64,000 bases of DNA, from the NCBI RefSeq assembly GCF_003858395.1, contig NZ_QWEV01000005.1, positions 2,170,001-2,234,000 of the forward strand, given 5' to 3'. This DNA is from Acidipila sp. EB88. GTDB taxonomy: Bacteria; Acidobacteriota; Terriglobia; Terriglobales; Acidobacteriaceae. The translations under genes were made by a program, and so were the position numbers. Shown here piece by piece: positions 10,031 through 18,106 of this stretch (the stretch's first letter is position 1; every line of letters begins with the position of its first letter). The notes below the pieces were generated by a model that saw only the letters and a list, made by a program, of their open reading frames with translations, had not been told where the DNA came from and did not search any database.

Positions 10031-10047
10031 GCGATCCACTCGCCGCA

Positions 10048-11058
10048 TTACCCGTGAAGAATGCGCGTGGTGGCTGATCCCGGGCGAGCACCGGGCTGAT
10101 GATCCGGACCCTGCACCGTGATCTTTTTCGCCAGCCCGAGAAAGCCCAGCAGTCGGATGCCCCAGTAGTTGACGTCAACCTCGTACCAGGCCATGCCATG
10201 CCGTGCGGAAACCGGGTGCGCATGGTGGTTGTTGTGCCAGCCCTCACCGCCCGACAACAATGCTACCCACCAGTTGTTGCGGGAATCATCGCGGGTAGCA
10301 AAGCGGCGCGAGCCCCACATATGGGTTGCCGAATTTACCGCCCACGTGACGTGGAGACCGATAGTGACGCGCAGGAAAATTGCCCAGAGAACCCAGGAGA
10401 CCCCGCGATACAGGCTGCCGCCCTGTGCGAAGACGCCGGCGAACAGCAGGGCAAAGCCGAGGGTGGTCAGAGGCACCCAGTGCCAGCGGCTCAGCACCCG
10501 GTAAAACCGCTGACGCTTCAGGTCAGGAACGTAGCGGTCGAGAATGGGGTCATGGTTGTGCAGGCTGCCCCACAGCATCCACCCAAGATGGGACCACCAT
10601 GCGCCATCGCGCGGAGAGTGCGGGTCGCCGGGCTTGTCGGTCACCTGATGATGCAGGCGGTGGACGCCGACCCAGAAAATGGGACCGCCCTCAAGCGCGA
10701 GAGTGGCGCAGAGTGCCATGCCGTACTCGACCCACTTGGGCGTGTGAAAGCCACGATGGGTGAGCTGCCGGTGATAGCTCATGCCGATGCCGATGTTGGT
10801 GCCCAGCACCCAGGTGACCGCGGCAATGGCCAGACCGGACCAGGTGAAGAAGAAGAGGGCGCTCAGTGCAAGCAGATGAAAGATCACCAGCGGCAGGACC
10901 AGTTGCCAGTTCAGTTTGCCGGTGTGCTGCTGGGCCATGGCGTGGTCGAGCGCTTGCGCATCGGCCTCTGCACGCGCATTGTGCGGCGTTTCGAAAGGCG
11001 CATCGAGAAGTGCCGTAGTGCTTTGTTCATCAGGGGAAACTGCTGAAACGGTAGCCAT
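10048..11058 (-). CDS. Acyl-CoA/acyl-lipid fatty acid desaturase (delta-9 type)
   Basis: This 336-residue membrane di-iron enzyme introduces a cis double bond into saturated acyl chains, adjusting membrane fluidity. The three histidine boxes that hold the iron pair are all visible: HRQLTH, HRLHH and HNNHH, spaced as in SCD1-like desaturases. Paired membrane helices lie near residues 50-95 and 190-235. The motif GGEGWHNNHHAHP is characteristic of the delta-9 group. ATG 11058 is preceded at 5 bases by the stop of a 31-codon upstream frame with a perfect ribosome-binding site, which hints at translational coupling. The gene follows moeZ on the same strand, beyond a terminator-like hairpin, with almost no room for its own promoter. 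Confidence 0.93.
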   Translation of the reverse strand: MATVSAVSPDEQSTTALLDAPFETPHNARAEADAQALDHAMAQQHTGKLNWQLVLPLVIFHLLALSALFFFTWSGLAIAAVTWVLGTNIGIGMSYHRQLTHRGFHTPKWVEYGMALCATLALEGGPIFWVGVHRLHHQVTDKPGDPHSPRDGAWWSHLGWMLWGSLHNHDPILDRYVPDLKRQRFYRVLSRWHWVPLTTLGFALLFAGVFAQGGSLYRGVSWVLWAIFLRVTIGLHVTWAVNSATHMWGSRRFATRDDSRNNWWVALLSGGEGWHNNHHAHPVSARHGMAWYEVDVNYWGIRLLGFLGLAKKITVQGPDHQPGARPGSATTRILHG

Positions 11059-11063
11059 CTTTC

Positions 11064-11169
11064 TCAGGCTAGCAGGCGGGTCGCGGAGCGCTGTAATTGT
11101 TGCGTAATACCCTCCCAGCGGTCACAAGCGGGAGGGGTTGAAACCCTCGCGCATGTCATTCATTCCTCC
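11064..11169 (-). promoter_or_regulatory. Desaturase leader: 31-codon uORF and hairpin
   Basis: On the minus strand AGGAGG (11169-11164) lies 5 bases before ATG 11159, opening a frame of 31 codons (MTCARVSTPPACDRW ...) that stops at 11064, 5 bases ahead of the desaturase ATG. Inside it a 7-bp stem pairs 11136-11130 with 11116-11110. The arrangement looks like a translated leader coupled to the desaturase. No function for the peptide is known. Confidence 0.4.
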
Positions 11170-11182
11170 TATCAAGGACCAC

Positions 11183-11229
11183 AAAAAGCCCGGGGCCTGG
11201 CAGACAGAAGCGTCCTCCAGGCCCCGGGC
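11183..11229 (-). terminator. Terminator or attenuator between moeZ and the desaturase
   Basis: A 13-bp GC stem (11229-11217 with 11200-11188), with a 16-base loop, is followed on the minus strand by TTTTT. It sits 24 bases after the moeZ stop and only 14 bases before the uORF ribosome-binding site, so it may attenuate rather than fully end transcription. Confidence 0.8.
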
Positions 11230-11252
11230 GTGCTGTGTGCGTCCTGACTGCT

Positions 11253-12734
11253 TTAGTACTTGGCTACCTTAGGGTCGATCTCATTGGCCCACCCGGTGAT
11301 GCCGCCGGCAAGGTTCTCCACCTGATACCCCTGCGCCTGCAGCAGTTCCGCTGCCTTCTGGCTGCGGCCGCCGCTCTTGCACTGCACCACGATCAGCTTG
11401 TCCTTGGGCACTTCAGCCAGCCGCGTCGCGAGCTCGCCCTGTGGAATCAGATGGCCGCCGATATTGGCGATCTGGTACTCCCATGGCTCGCGTACATCGA
11501 GCACGAACGGATTCTCACCCGCATCGCGGCGACGCTTGAGTTCGGTGACGGGGATCTGGGTGACGCCATTCTGCTGAGGCAAGGCTGCTCCCTGTTTCGC
11601 AACGGTTTCAGTTACAGACTCCTGGGCGCCGGCGACACCGCAGAACTGGTTGTAGTCGATGAGTTCGGTCACCGTGGGGTTGGGTCCGCAGACCGGGCAG
11701 TCCGGGCTCTTGCGCAGTTTCAGCTCGCGGAATTTCGTGGTCAGCGCGTCCACCAGCAGCAGGCGGCCGATCAGTGGCTCGCCTACACCCAGGATCAACT
11801 TGATGACCTCGGTGGCCTGCAGCACGCCCACGAGGCCCGGCAGGATGCCCAGGACGCCGCCTTCAGCGCAGGAAGGCACCAAGCCCGGCGGCGGTGGCTC
11901 CGGATACAGGCAGCGATAGCAAGGGCCTTCCTTGGTCGCAAAGACGCTGCACTGGCCCTCGAACCGGAAGATGGAGCCGTAGGCGTTGGGCTTGTTAAGC
12001 AGCACGCAAGCATCGTTGACCAGGTAGCGGGTCTGGAAGTTGTCAGTGCCGTCGGCGATGATGTCGTAGTCGCGGAAGATCTCGAGTGCGTTGGCGCTGG
12101 TCAACATCGTGTTGTGCTTCACAATGTTGAGCGCCGGGTTGAGCGCGTGGAGCTTGTTGGCCGCGGAGTCGACCTTGAGCAGGCCCACATCGGGGGTGGA
12201 GTGGATGATCTGCCGCTGCAGGTTGGAGACGTCCACCGTGTCGAAGTCGACCAGGCCAAGCGTGCCGACGCCGGCTGCCGCGAGGTAAAGCGCCAGCGGG
12301 GCGCCAAGCCCTCCGGTCCCCACGCACAGCACCCGCGCCGCCTTGAGCTTGCGCTGGCCCTCTATGCCGACCTCGGGAAGGATCAGGTGGCGCGAATAGC
12401 GCTGCAGGTCATCGGTGGTCAGCTCGGGGAGCTCCGCCTGCGGGGCTTCCACCACAGAGGGGGCTCCGCCGGCGATGGAGGGGATGATCGAGAGTGCGTC
12501 GCCCGGGTGCACGGCGGTCGCTTCGCGGTCCGGCAGGTAGCGGACATCTTCGTCGTTCAGGTACAGGTTCACAAAGGCACGCAGCTTGCCATCTTCGCCA
12601 AAAAGATGGCGGCGAAGCTCGGGGTGGGCCTGGGTCAGTTGATCGAGTGCGGCGGTCACGTTGGCGGCTTCGACGGTGACGACGGACTTCTGTGCGGTAT
12701 AGGCACGCAAAGGGGTGGGAATGTGAATCTGCAT
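11253..12734 (-). CDS. CysO-like sulfur carrier fused to MoeZ/MoeB activating enzyme and rhodanese
   Basis: This 493-residue protein has three parts. Residues 1-90 are a ubiquitin-like sulfur carrier that tracks CysO closely (FVNLYLNDEDVRY, then IIPSIAGG with the diglycine at 89-90). Residues from about 104 to 355 are the E1-like adenylyltransferase: VGTGGLGAP nucleotide site, Arg/Asp catalytic residues, CYRC and CPVC zinc ligands, and SCAEGGVLGILPG. The C-terminus is a rhodanese domain with active cysteine C452 in CKSGGRS. In free-standing systems the E1 adenylates the carrier C-terminus and the rhodanese supplies sulfur to form a thiocarboxylate. Here the diglycine is not C-terminal, so it would need cleavage, plausibly by the adjacent JAMM protease. 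ATG 12734 has GAGGAA close upstream. It is last in the operon with mec and cysM. Confidence 0.93.
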   Translation of the reverse strand: MQIHIPTPLRAYTAQKSVVTVEAANVTAALDQLTQAHPELRRHLFGEDGKLRAFVNLYLNDEDVRYLPDREATAVHPGDALSIIPSIAGGAPSVVEAPQAELPELTTDDLQRYSRHLILPEVGIEGQRKLKAARVLCVGTGGLGAPLALYLAAAGVGTLGLVDFDTVDVSNLQRQIIHSTPDVGLLKVDSAANKLHALNPALNIVKHNTMLTSANALEIFRDYDIIADGTDNFQTRYLVNDACVLLNKPNAYGSIFRFEGQCSVFATKEGPCYRCLYPEPPPPGLVPSCAEGGVLGILPGLVGVLQATEVIKLILGVGEPLIGRLLLVDALTTKFRELKLRKSPDCPVCGPNPTVTELIDYNQFCGVAGAQESVTETVAKQGAALPQQNGVTQIPVTELKRRRDAGENPFVLDVREPWEYQIANIGGHLIPQGELATRLAEVPKDKLIVVQCKSGGRSQKAAELLQAQGYQVENLAGGITGWANEIDPKVAKY

Positions 12735-12808
12735 GAGTTCCTCAGGGGACTAGATGTTGCGCGGGAGGGTCGGGGTGCAAGAGCTTCCGTGCGAGCGGCG
12801 CATCGGCG

Positions 12809-13303
12809 CTAACATCGGCCGGCGGAGGATTCGGTCGCGGCGGCAGTGTTGTCCGGCTGCTGTGTCTCCGCGGCCTGGACATGCACACTTTCATCGACAA
12901 AATGCTTGTCTTCCTCGGTCGTGCCTTCCAGCCGGAAGGAGTTCGTCCGCTGCGCCTTGCCCTGCTCCACCGCGGTGATGACGTAGGAGCAGCCGATCCA
13001 GTGGGCCTCGGCGAAGTCGGTCTGCGACCACTGGGCCGGATGGTCGGGGTGCGAGTGGTAAAACCCGACGATGTCAAAGCCAAGCGCACGGGCCTCGCGC
13101 TGCACCCGGATCAGCTCGCCGGGAGCGATATGGTAGCGGTTATGCGCCGAGTCGGTCCGGGTATTGCCGGCAGGCACTGCGGCTTCGACCGTGTTTCCAT
13201 CGGCTGCCGAGTGACCCAGCAGAACGCCGCAGCACTCATGCGGATACGTCTCCTCACCATGCGCTCGAAGCGTGTTCAAGACCAGTTGCGACACTTTCAA
13301 CAC
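12809..13303 (-). CDS. mec: JAMM/JAB1 metalloprotease, Mec-like (CysO-cysteine peptidase)
   Basis: The 164-residue protein carries the complete JAMM zinc site: E23 in HECCGVLLG, then HSHPDHPAQWSQTD with H83, H85, S93 and D96. In Mycobacterium tuberculosis the equivalent Mec releases cysteine from the CysO-Cys adduct. Here, placed between cysM and a fused cysO-moeZ, it could also cut the carrier free after its diglycine (inference). The GTG start at 13303 follows the cysM stop by a few bases, and its ribosome-binding site GGGAGGAA lies inside the end of cysM, indicating tight translational coupling. The final 35 residues are a Gln/Ala/Thr-rich tail of no known role. Confidence 0.9.
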   Translation of the reverse strand: MLKVSQLVLNTLRAHGEETYPHECCGVLLGHSAADGNTVEAAVPAGNTRTDSAHNRYHIAPGELIRVQREARALGFDIVGFYHSHPDHPAQWSQTDFAEAHWIGCSYVITAVEQGKAQRTNSFRLEGTTEEDKHFVDESVHVQAAETQQPDNTAAATESSAGRC

Positions 13304-13306
13304 GGT

Positions 13307-14308
13307 TTACTGTTCCTCCCAGAAACGCTCACTCAAATACTTGTCGGCCGCATCGCACAGGATCGTTACGATCACGGCGCTGCGTCCCGCTGCTGCTTCT
13401 TCCTCGGCGATCTGCAGGCTGGCGGCGATGTTGCCCGCGGCGGAGACCCCGACCAGCAACCCCTCGGTCTTGCCGAGCAGGCGCGCCATGCGGTGGGCAC
13501 GCTCGGTCTCCATTTCAAGGTTGCGGTCAGCCAGGGCCGGGTCGTAGATGGGCGGCACGATGGCGGTGGCCATGTGCTTCATGCCCTCCAGCCCGTTGAA
13601 CGGCGAATCAGGCTGCATGGAGATGCACTGGATCGCCGGGTTAAGCTCGCGCAGGCGCCGGGTGGTGCCCGTAAAGGTGCCGCTGGTGCCCAGGCCGGCT
13701 ACGAAGTGGGTGAGGCGGCCGTCGGTCTGCCGCCAGATTTCGTTGGCCGTGGTGTGGTAGTGCGCCTGCCAGTTGTTTTCGTTGCCGTACTGGTCGGCGT
13801 AGAAATACCGCCCGGGTTCCGCGGCAGCCAGCTCCCGCGCCTTGCGGATCGCGCCATCCGAGCCGTCGCCGGGGTCAGTCCACACAACCTGCGCGCCGTA
13901 CGCGGCGAGGATGCGCTTGCGCTCGGGCGAAACATTGGTGGGCATGCACAGGGTGACACCAAAGCCCATGGCCGAGCCAAGCATGGCATAGGCAATGCCG
14001 GTGTTGCCGCTGGTGGCATCGAGCAGGTGCTCGCCGGAGCCGGGCAGGATGCGTCCCTGGGCCTGCGCCGCCTTGACGATCGCGGTGGCGGCACGGTCCT
14101 TGACGCTGCCCCCGGGGTTAGTCCACTCGGCCTTGCCGAGAAGCTGTACCCCGGGCAGACGCGCGGTGAGCTTGCCCAGTCGAAGCAGGGGAGTATCCCC
14201 GACGCGCTCGTGCGGAACTGCGCCAAACAGGGGTGCCGGTGCTTTCTCCAGATTTGAAGCAAATGCGGGATCTGCGGGTGCGTGCGCGCTGATCGTACCT
14301 GCTGCCAT
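13307..14308 (-). CDS. cysM: PLP-dependent cysteine synthase, CysM type
   Basis: This 333-residue fold-type II PLP enzyme has the lysine motif NPGGSVKDRA (K70), the ATSGNTGIAYA substrate loop and the phosphate-binding GLGTSGTFTGTTR. CysM enzymes use O-phosphoserine or O-acetylserine. Partners in this operon (CysO-like carrier, Mec) argue that sulfur is delivered as a protein thiocarboxylate rather than free sulfide, as in actinobacteria. A frame extends upstream to TTG 14356. ATG 14308 is preferred, giving MAAGTISAHAPADP, though the AGGGAGAG upstream is about 14 bases away. It is the first gene of the operon, with mec and the fused carrier/E1 downstream. Confidence 0.93.
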   Translation of the reverse strand: MAAGTISAHAPADPAFASNLEKAPAPLFGAVPHERVGDTPLLRLGKLTARLPGVQLLGKAEWTNPGGSVKDRAATAIVKAAQAQGRILPGSGEHLLDATSGNTGIAYAMLGSAMGFGVTLCMPTNVSPERKRILAAYGAQVVWTDPGDGSDGAIRKARELAAAEPGRYFYADQYGNENNWQAHYHTTANEIWRQTDGRLTHFVAGLGTSGTFTGTTRRLRELNPAIQCISMQPDSPFNGLEGMKHMATAIVPPIYDPALADRNLEMETERAHRMARLLGKTEGLLVGVSAAGNIAASLQIAEEEAAAGRSAVIVTILCDAADKYLSERFWEEQ

Positions 14309-14449
14309 GCCGTGTGCCTGCTCTCCCTGGCTGCCCCTGGGGCGCCGTTGGTGCAATCCCTATATGGTCTGATGTCGATGGCGGCGTTGCTACTCGGCGC
14401 GCGCTATGCGACATTTTTGAGTGTAGCTTTTTCGTGAAAGAGACCCGCC

Positions 14450-14965
14450 ATGCTGAATAAGAACAATCAGTCTTCCAAGCAGCCTTCCTTCGACGAGTCC
14501 CTCGCTACCCTGCGCGGTTACAAGTTTGATGTTTCCGGCCCCTCAGCGGTCGCAGGCTCCACGGCAAAGCAGAGTTTTCCTTCCGGGGCGATGCAGGTTG
14601 CCAAGTACGGCTGCGCGGCGATCATCTCGGCGGTCAAAGGCGCACCGGCTGCGATGGTGGTCAAGCCCGGCGTGCTGATCGACGGCGAAATTGGCCATGT
14701 ACTCGACCGTGGCTACCAGAAGTTCATCAAGACCCACTCGGTGACGCGCCCCGCGACCGCGGAGTACCTGCGCGCGCTGCACCGCTTTTCTGAAGAGCTG
14801 CGCCAGGCCATTGGCGGCATTTCGCTGTACAACGAGTCCATGGGCTCGGTGAGCGATGAGTACATGTATGACCGCGTCAAGGGGCGCAACCTGCCCGAGA
14901 GCGAGCGGCCCCAGCCCGCCTGGGAGCAGCCGGTAGCTTTGGGTGTTCCGGGTGAAGTGAAGTAG
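14450..14965 (+). CDS. Hypothetical protein, 171 aa
   Basis: No family is recognised. The protein is soluble and mixed alpha/beta, without signal peptide. The central part (VAKYGCAAIISAVKGAPAA, then VVKPGVLIDGEIGHVLDRGY) alternates short hydrophobic strands with charged turns. The C-terminus is a charged, Pro-rich tail. ATG 14450 starts MLNKNNQSSK, with only a weak purine run (AAAGAGA) upstream. It is transcribed divergently from cysM and ends in a good terminator shared with rsmI, so it seems to be a monocistronic gene. Composition and codon use are like the neighbours. Confidence 0.75.
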   Translation: MLNKNNQSSKQPSFDESLATLRGYKFDVSGPSAVAGSTAKQSFPSGAMQVAKYGCAAIISAVKGAPAAMVVKPGVLIDGEIGHVLDRGYQKFIKTHSVTRPATAEYLRALHRFSEELRQAIGGISLYNESMGSVSDEYMYDRVKGRNLPESERPQPAWEQPVALGVPGEVK

Positions 14966-14980
14966 GAGCGAGGTGCGGAA

Positions 14981-15009
14981 GGCCGGGGTGTGTTGCCCCG
15001 GCCATTGCT
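14981..15009. terminator. Terminator-like hairpin between convergent genes
   Basis: An 8-bp GC stem (14981-14988 with 14996-15003) with a 7-base loop lies between the hypothetical gene and rsmI. Only a short T-rich stretch follows. Confidence 0.6.
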
Positions 15010-15019
15010 TGACGGCAGG

Positions 15020-15985
15020 TCAGCGTCGAGCTGATCGTTCACGCTGCAGTTCACGGTAGGCGTCGCTCTTGCCCAGCCCGCGCTCGCGGGCGGCGCGTTT
15101 CAGCGCATCTTTTTCGTCCAGCCCCTCGGCTGCCTGTAGCTCGGCCACCCTTGCCCCAATGCTTTGCGTCGCGGGCGCGGCTGTCTTTTCGGCGAGTTCC
15201 AGCAGCAGCACCATTTCGCCACGTACCCGGTCCCTGTCGGCCAGCTTTGCCAGGATGACACCTGCTGTTCCGCGGAGAAACTCCTCGTGCAGCTTGGTGA
15301 GCTCGCGCGCGACCACCACCCGTGCACTGTCGCTAAAAATGGCCGCGAGATCGGCGAGGGTGTCGAGGATGCGGTGCGGGGCTTCGTAGAAGATGTGGGT
15401 CGAGCCAGGCTGCGCGGCTGCCGAGAGCGCCTCGAGCGCGGTGCGGCGGCCGCCCGACTTCTCCGGCAGAAAGCCATGAAAGGTGAACTGCTCGGTGGGC
15501 AGCCCGGACGCGATCAGGGCGCTCAGCGCGGCGTTTGCACCGGGGACGGGAAACACCGGAACCCCTGCGGCCACAGCGGCCCGGACCAGCAGCATGCCCG
15601 GGTCGGAGATCCCCGGCATCCCCGCATCGGAGACCACGGCCAGGCGGCCCCCGGCGGTGAGGAGGGGCAGCAGATCGTCAGTGGCGCGCGCCTGCTCGTT
15701 GTGCGCGTGGAGGCTTATGGACGGCGTGGTGATGCCGAAGTGGTTGAGCAGCCTTGCGGTCTGGCGGGTGTCTTCGCAGGCGATCCGGTCGGCGGTGCGG
15801 AGAATACGCAGGGCGCGCAGGGTGATGTCTTCCAGGTTGCCGATCGGCGTGGCCACGAGGTACAGCCCGGGTGCGAGCGGTTTTTCTGTGTCCTGCGCGG
15901 GCGGGGCGAGCTGCGCATCCGTTCCCGACGCGCTTTCTGTTGCATCGCTTGCAGTGATTTTGGAGATTGGCTGCTGGTCGCTCAT
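15020..15985 (-). CDS. rsmI: 16S rRNA (cytidine-1402-2'-O)-methyltransferase RsmI
   Basis: This 321-residue SAM-dependent enzyme 2'-O-methylates C1402 in the decoding centre. It shows the tetrapyrrole-methylase fold signatures: GLYLVATPIGNLEDITLRAL at the start of the domain, CEDTRQTARLLNHFGI, AVVSDAGMPGISDPG for SAM binding, VFPVPGANAALSALIASG and FYEAPHRILDTL. About 40 Ser/Ala/Pro-rich residues precede the domain. ATG 15985 is chosen over a longer frame because the longer extension is Arg/Cys-rich and unlike the family; the ribosome-binding site is weak. It is convergent with the hypothetical gene upstream in coordinates, and 155 bases downstream of the S2P-like gene. Confidence 0.95.
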   Translation of the reverse strand: MSDQQPISKITASDATESASGTDAQLAPPAQDTEKPLAPGLYLVATPIGNLEDITLRALRILRTADRIACEDTRQTARLLNHFGITTPSISLHAHNEQARATDDLLPLLTAGGRLAVVSDAGMPGISDPGMLLVRAAVAAGVPVFPVPGANAALSALIASGLPTEQFTFHGFLPEKSGGRRTALEALSAAAQPGSTHIFYEAPHRILDTLADLAAIFSDSARVVVARELTKLHEEFLRGTAGVILAKLADRDRVRGEMVLLLELAEKTAAPATQSIGARVAELQAAEGLDEKDALKRAARERGLGKSDAYRELQRERSARR

Positions 15986-16139
15986 GGATGTTGTTTTCTT
16001 GGGCGTGTCGCGCCGGGCGCGCGCCCTTGTGTGTGTCTGATTGCCTGCCGGGCGAAGGGTGCGGTCAACCAGGATGCATCGCAGCTGATCGCACTTGGAT
16101 GGAAGAACGCGCTTCCGGTGACTTTGCAGGGTCGCGCGG

Positions 16140-17291
16140 CTACATCGCCCCATTGCCGTTGGCGCGCAGTTTCCGTTGCTCCAGCAGCGGCACCATGCTC
16201 TGCCGCAGGTTCTGCAGCGTCACCATGCCGAGCACCCGCCCCTCTTCGTTGGCAACCGGGATCATGCCGACGCGGCCTTCGCGCATGCGGCGAATGGTGG
16301 TGCCGAGCGAGTCTTCGGGAGCGGCGACCAGGAAATTGCGCGCCATTACGGACTGCACATACCCATTGCCTTCACCACGCAGCGAAGCCAGGATGGCACC
16401 GCGCGAGACTACGCCGATGATCTCGTCGTTGCGCACCACGGGAAACTCGTCCTGCAGCGAGTGCACGGCTTTCTCAAGTGCGTCCTGGAGCGTGTCGGAA
16501 GGCGAAACGGTGCTGAAGCTGGTGAGCATCACGTCGCGCATCGCCACCGTGTCGATCACGGTCTGGAACACGGTTCCCTGGTCGTCCAGCTGGGCGCCGA
16601 CGGCTACGAAGAAGCCGCAAAGCAGCAGCCAGGGGCTGGCCATGGTGGCGAGGGCAACGTTGGGGAACAGCAGCAGGCCAAAGCCCAGCGCTGCTGCGGC
16701 GGAACCAAGCATGCGGCCCAGTCCGGCGGCAGCGCGGCTCGCTTCCTGGATGCCATGCCTGGGTACGGAAAGGTCGCGCAACAGGCGTCCCGCGTCGAGC
16801 GGGAAAGCCGGGATGCAGTGCAGCAGGGCCAGCGCCAGGTTGAACCATACCAGCGAGCGCAGCAGGTGCAGGGCACTCACCACCGGGTAATCCAGCAGCG
16901 GCACCCCCGGACTGCCGCCGGCCAGGAGCCCGGCGATGATGGCAGCTACCAGCAGGTTGGCGAGCGGCCCCACGATGGCCAGCGTGTACTGCGCGCGCGG
17001 CTTGCGGGATTCTGTCTCCGCTTCCGGGTCGAGCGGCGACTGCAACCCTCCGATGGGCAGCAGGAGAATGGAGCGCAGGCTGATGTGCAGCACGGCCGCG
17101 GCCAGCGCGCGGGCAGTCTCCCGTACCGCGATTGCGAACAAAAGCACCAGCCACAAGGCGACACCGCGCCAGGGACCAAGGCCGCTGGTGCTGGTAAGCG
17201 TCGACCCCAGGAAGAGCAGGAATACGAACAGGCCGTGAATGCGGAGCTCAACGCCGAACGGTTTACCGAGTGGAAAGCTCCAGGCGCGCAT
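16140..17291 (-). CDS. Site-2-protease-like (M50) membrane protein with CBS pair, zinc site degenerate
   Basis: The 383 residues comprise about six membrane helices of the S2P/SpoIVFB type followed by two CBS domains (about 240-370; AMRDVMLTSFSTVSPSDTL, then SVMARNFLVAAPEDSLGTT). The second M50 motif is nearly intact (CIPAFPLDAGRLLRDL against the usual N-x-x-P-x-x-PLDGGR). The HExxH position reads R57-E58-T59-A60-R61, so both zinc-binding histidines are arginine. It is therefore probably not a peptidase, but could still bind substrates or adenosine ligands through the CBS pair. ATG 17291 begins MRAWSFPLGK, the usual start for the family. It lies back to back with rsmD. Confidence 0.88.
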   Translation of the reverse strand: MRAWSFPLGKPFGVELRIHGLFVFLLFLGSTLTSTSGLGPWRGVALWLVLLFAIAVRETARALAAAVLHISLRSILLLPIGGLQSPLDPEAETESRKPRAQYTLAIVGPLANLLVAAIIAGLLAGGSPGVPLLDYPVVSALHLLRSLVWFNLALALLHCIPAFPLDAGRLLRDLSVPRHGIQEASRAAAGLGRMLGSAAAALGFGLLLFPNVALATMASPWLLLCGFFVAVGAQLDDQGTVFQTVIDTVAMRDVMLTSFSTVSPSDTLQDALEKAVHSLQDEFPVVRNDEIIGVVSRGAILASLRGEGNGYVQSVMARNFLVAAPEDSLGTTIRRMREGRVGMIPVANEEGRVLGMVTLQNLRQSMVPLLEQRKLRANGNGAM

Positions 17292-17379
17292 GTTGACGAG
17301 ACTCCTTCAGCCTGGTGTCCGGGCGTGCTCTTGATTGTAGTGGGTGGGCTGCCATCTAGAGTGGAGCAGGAGGGTCCCG

Positions 17380-18057
17380 ATGCGCATCATTGCAGGAGAG
17401 TTTCGTTCCCGGATCCTGGAGACGCCTCGCGGCATGGCGACGCGGCCGACCACGGACCGCCTGCGCGAGACACTGTTCAACGTGCTGCAGCCGCGTCTGC
17501 ACGGTGCGCACTTTCTGGATCTGTATGCGGGTTCTGGCGCGAACGGTCTTGAAGCTGTCAGTCGCGGAGCGGCCGAGGCTGTCTGCGTGGAGCAGGCAAC
17601 GGCCGCGCTGTCGGCCATTCGACGCAACGTGGAAGTGCTGGGAGTGCGCAGCCGGGTGCGCGTGGAAGGCTTATCGGTGCAGCGCTGGCTCGCGCAGGCT
17701 GTGCGCACGGCGGCATCCGCGTCGGCTTCTACAGGAGCGGCAGAGGGCGTGGTCGCGCCCAGCGGGTTCGACATCGTTTTTCTTGACCCGCCCTATGACG
17801 ACAACGAGGCGTACGCGGCTACGCTCGGCTTGCTGGGCACAGGCGCGGCCGCGCTGCTGGCGCCGGGTGCTCTGGTCGTGGCAGAGCACGCACGGAGCCG
17901 CAGTAGTGGGCGGGCCAGAGCCGCCGCTGCCAGCCCAACTCCGGCGACGGCCCTTGCCGAGCGGTACGGCTCCCTGCAGCGCACCCGGGTGCTCGAACAG
18001 GGCGACGCCGTGTTGAGCTTTTACGCAGCGGCGCGAGCCGAACACAGCGAAAGCTAG
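17380..18057 (+). CDS. rsmD: 16S rRNA (guanine-966-N2)-methyltransferase RsmD
   Basis: This 226-residue class I SAM methyltransferase has the family start MRIIAGEFRSRILETPRG, the TDRLRETLFNVL motif, the SAM-binding LDLYAGSGANGLEAVSRGA and the catalytic IVFLDPPYDD. It methylates the exocyclic amine of G966 in 16S rRNA during 30S assembly. ATG 17380 has CAGGAGGG a few bases upstream and gives the standard N-terminus; an upstream GTG-type extension lacks support. Residues about 110-130 (Ala/Ser/Thr-rich) and 175-195 (Arg/Ala/Pro-rich) are low-complexity insertions relative to the compact E. coli enzyme. It is convergent with gltX. Confidence 0.95.
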   Translation: MRIIAGEFRSRILETPRGMATRPTTDRLRETLFNVLQPRLHGAHFLDLYAGSGANGLEAVSRGAAEAVCVEQATAALSAIRRNVEVLGVRSRVRVEGLSVQRWLAQAVRTAASASASTGAAEGVVAPSGFDIVFLDPPYDDNEAYAATLGLLGTGAAALLAPGALVVAEHARSRSSGRARAAAASPTPATALAERYGSLQRTRVLEQGDAVLSFYAAARAEHSES

Positions 18058-18106
18058 TGGTCCAGACCCTGGCTGTGTCCAGAAAACGGGCCGAAGCGCA
18101 GAGCGC

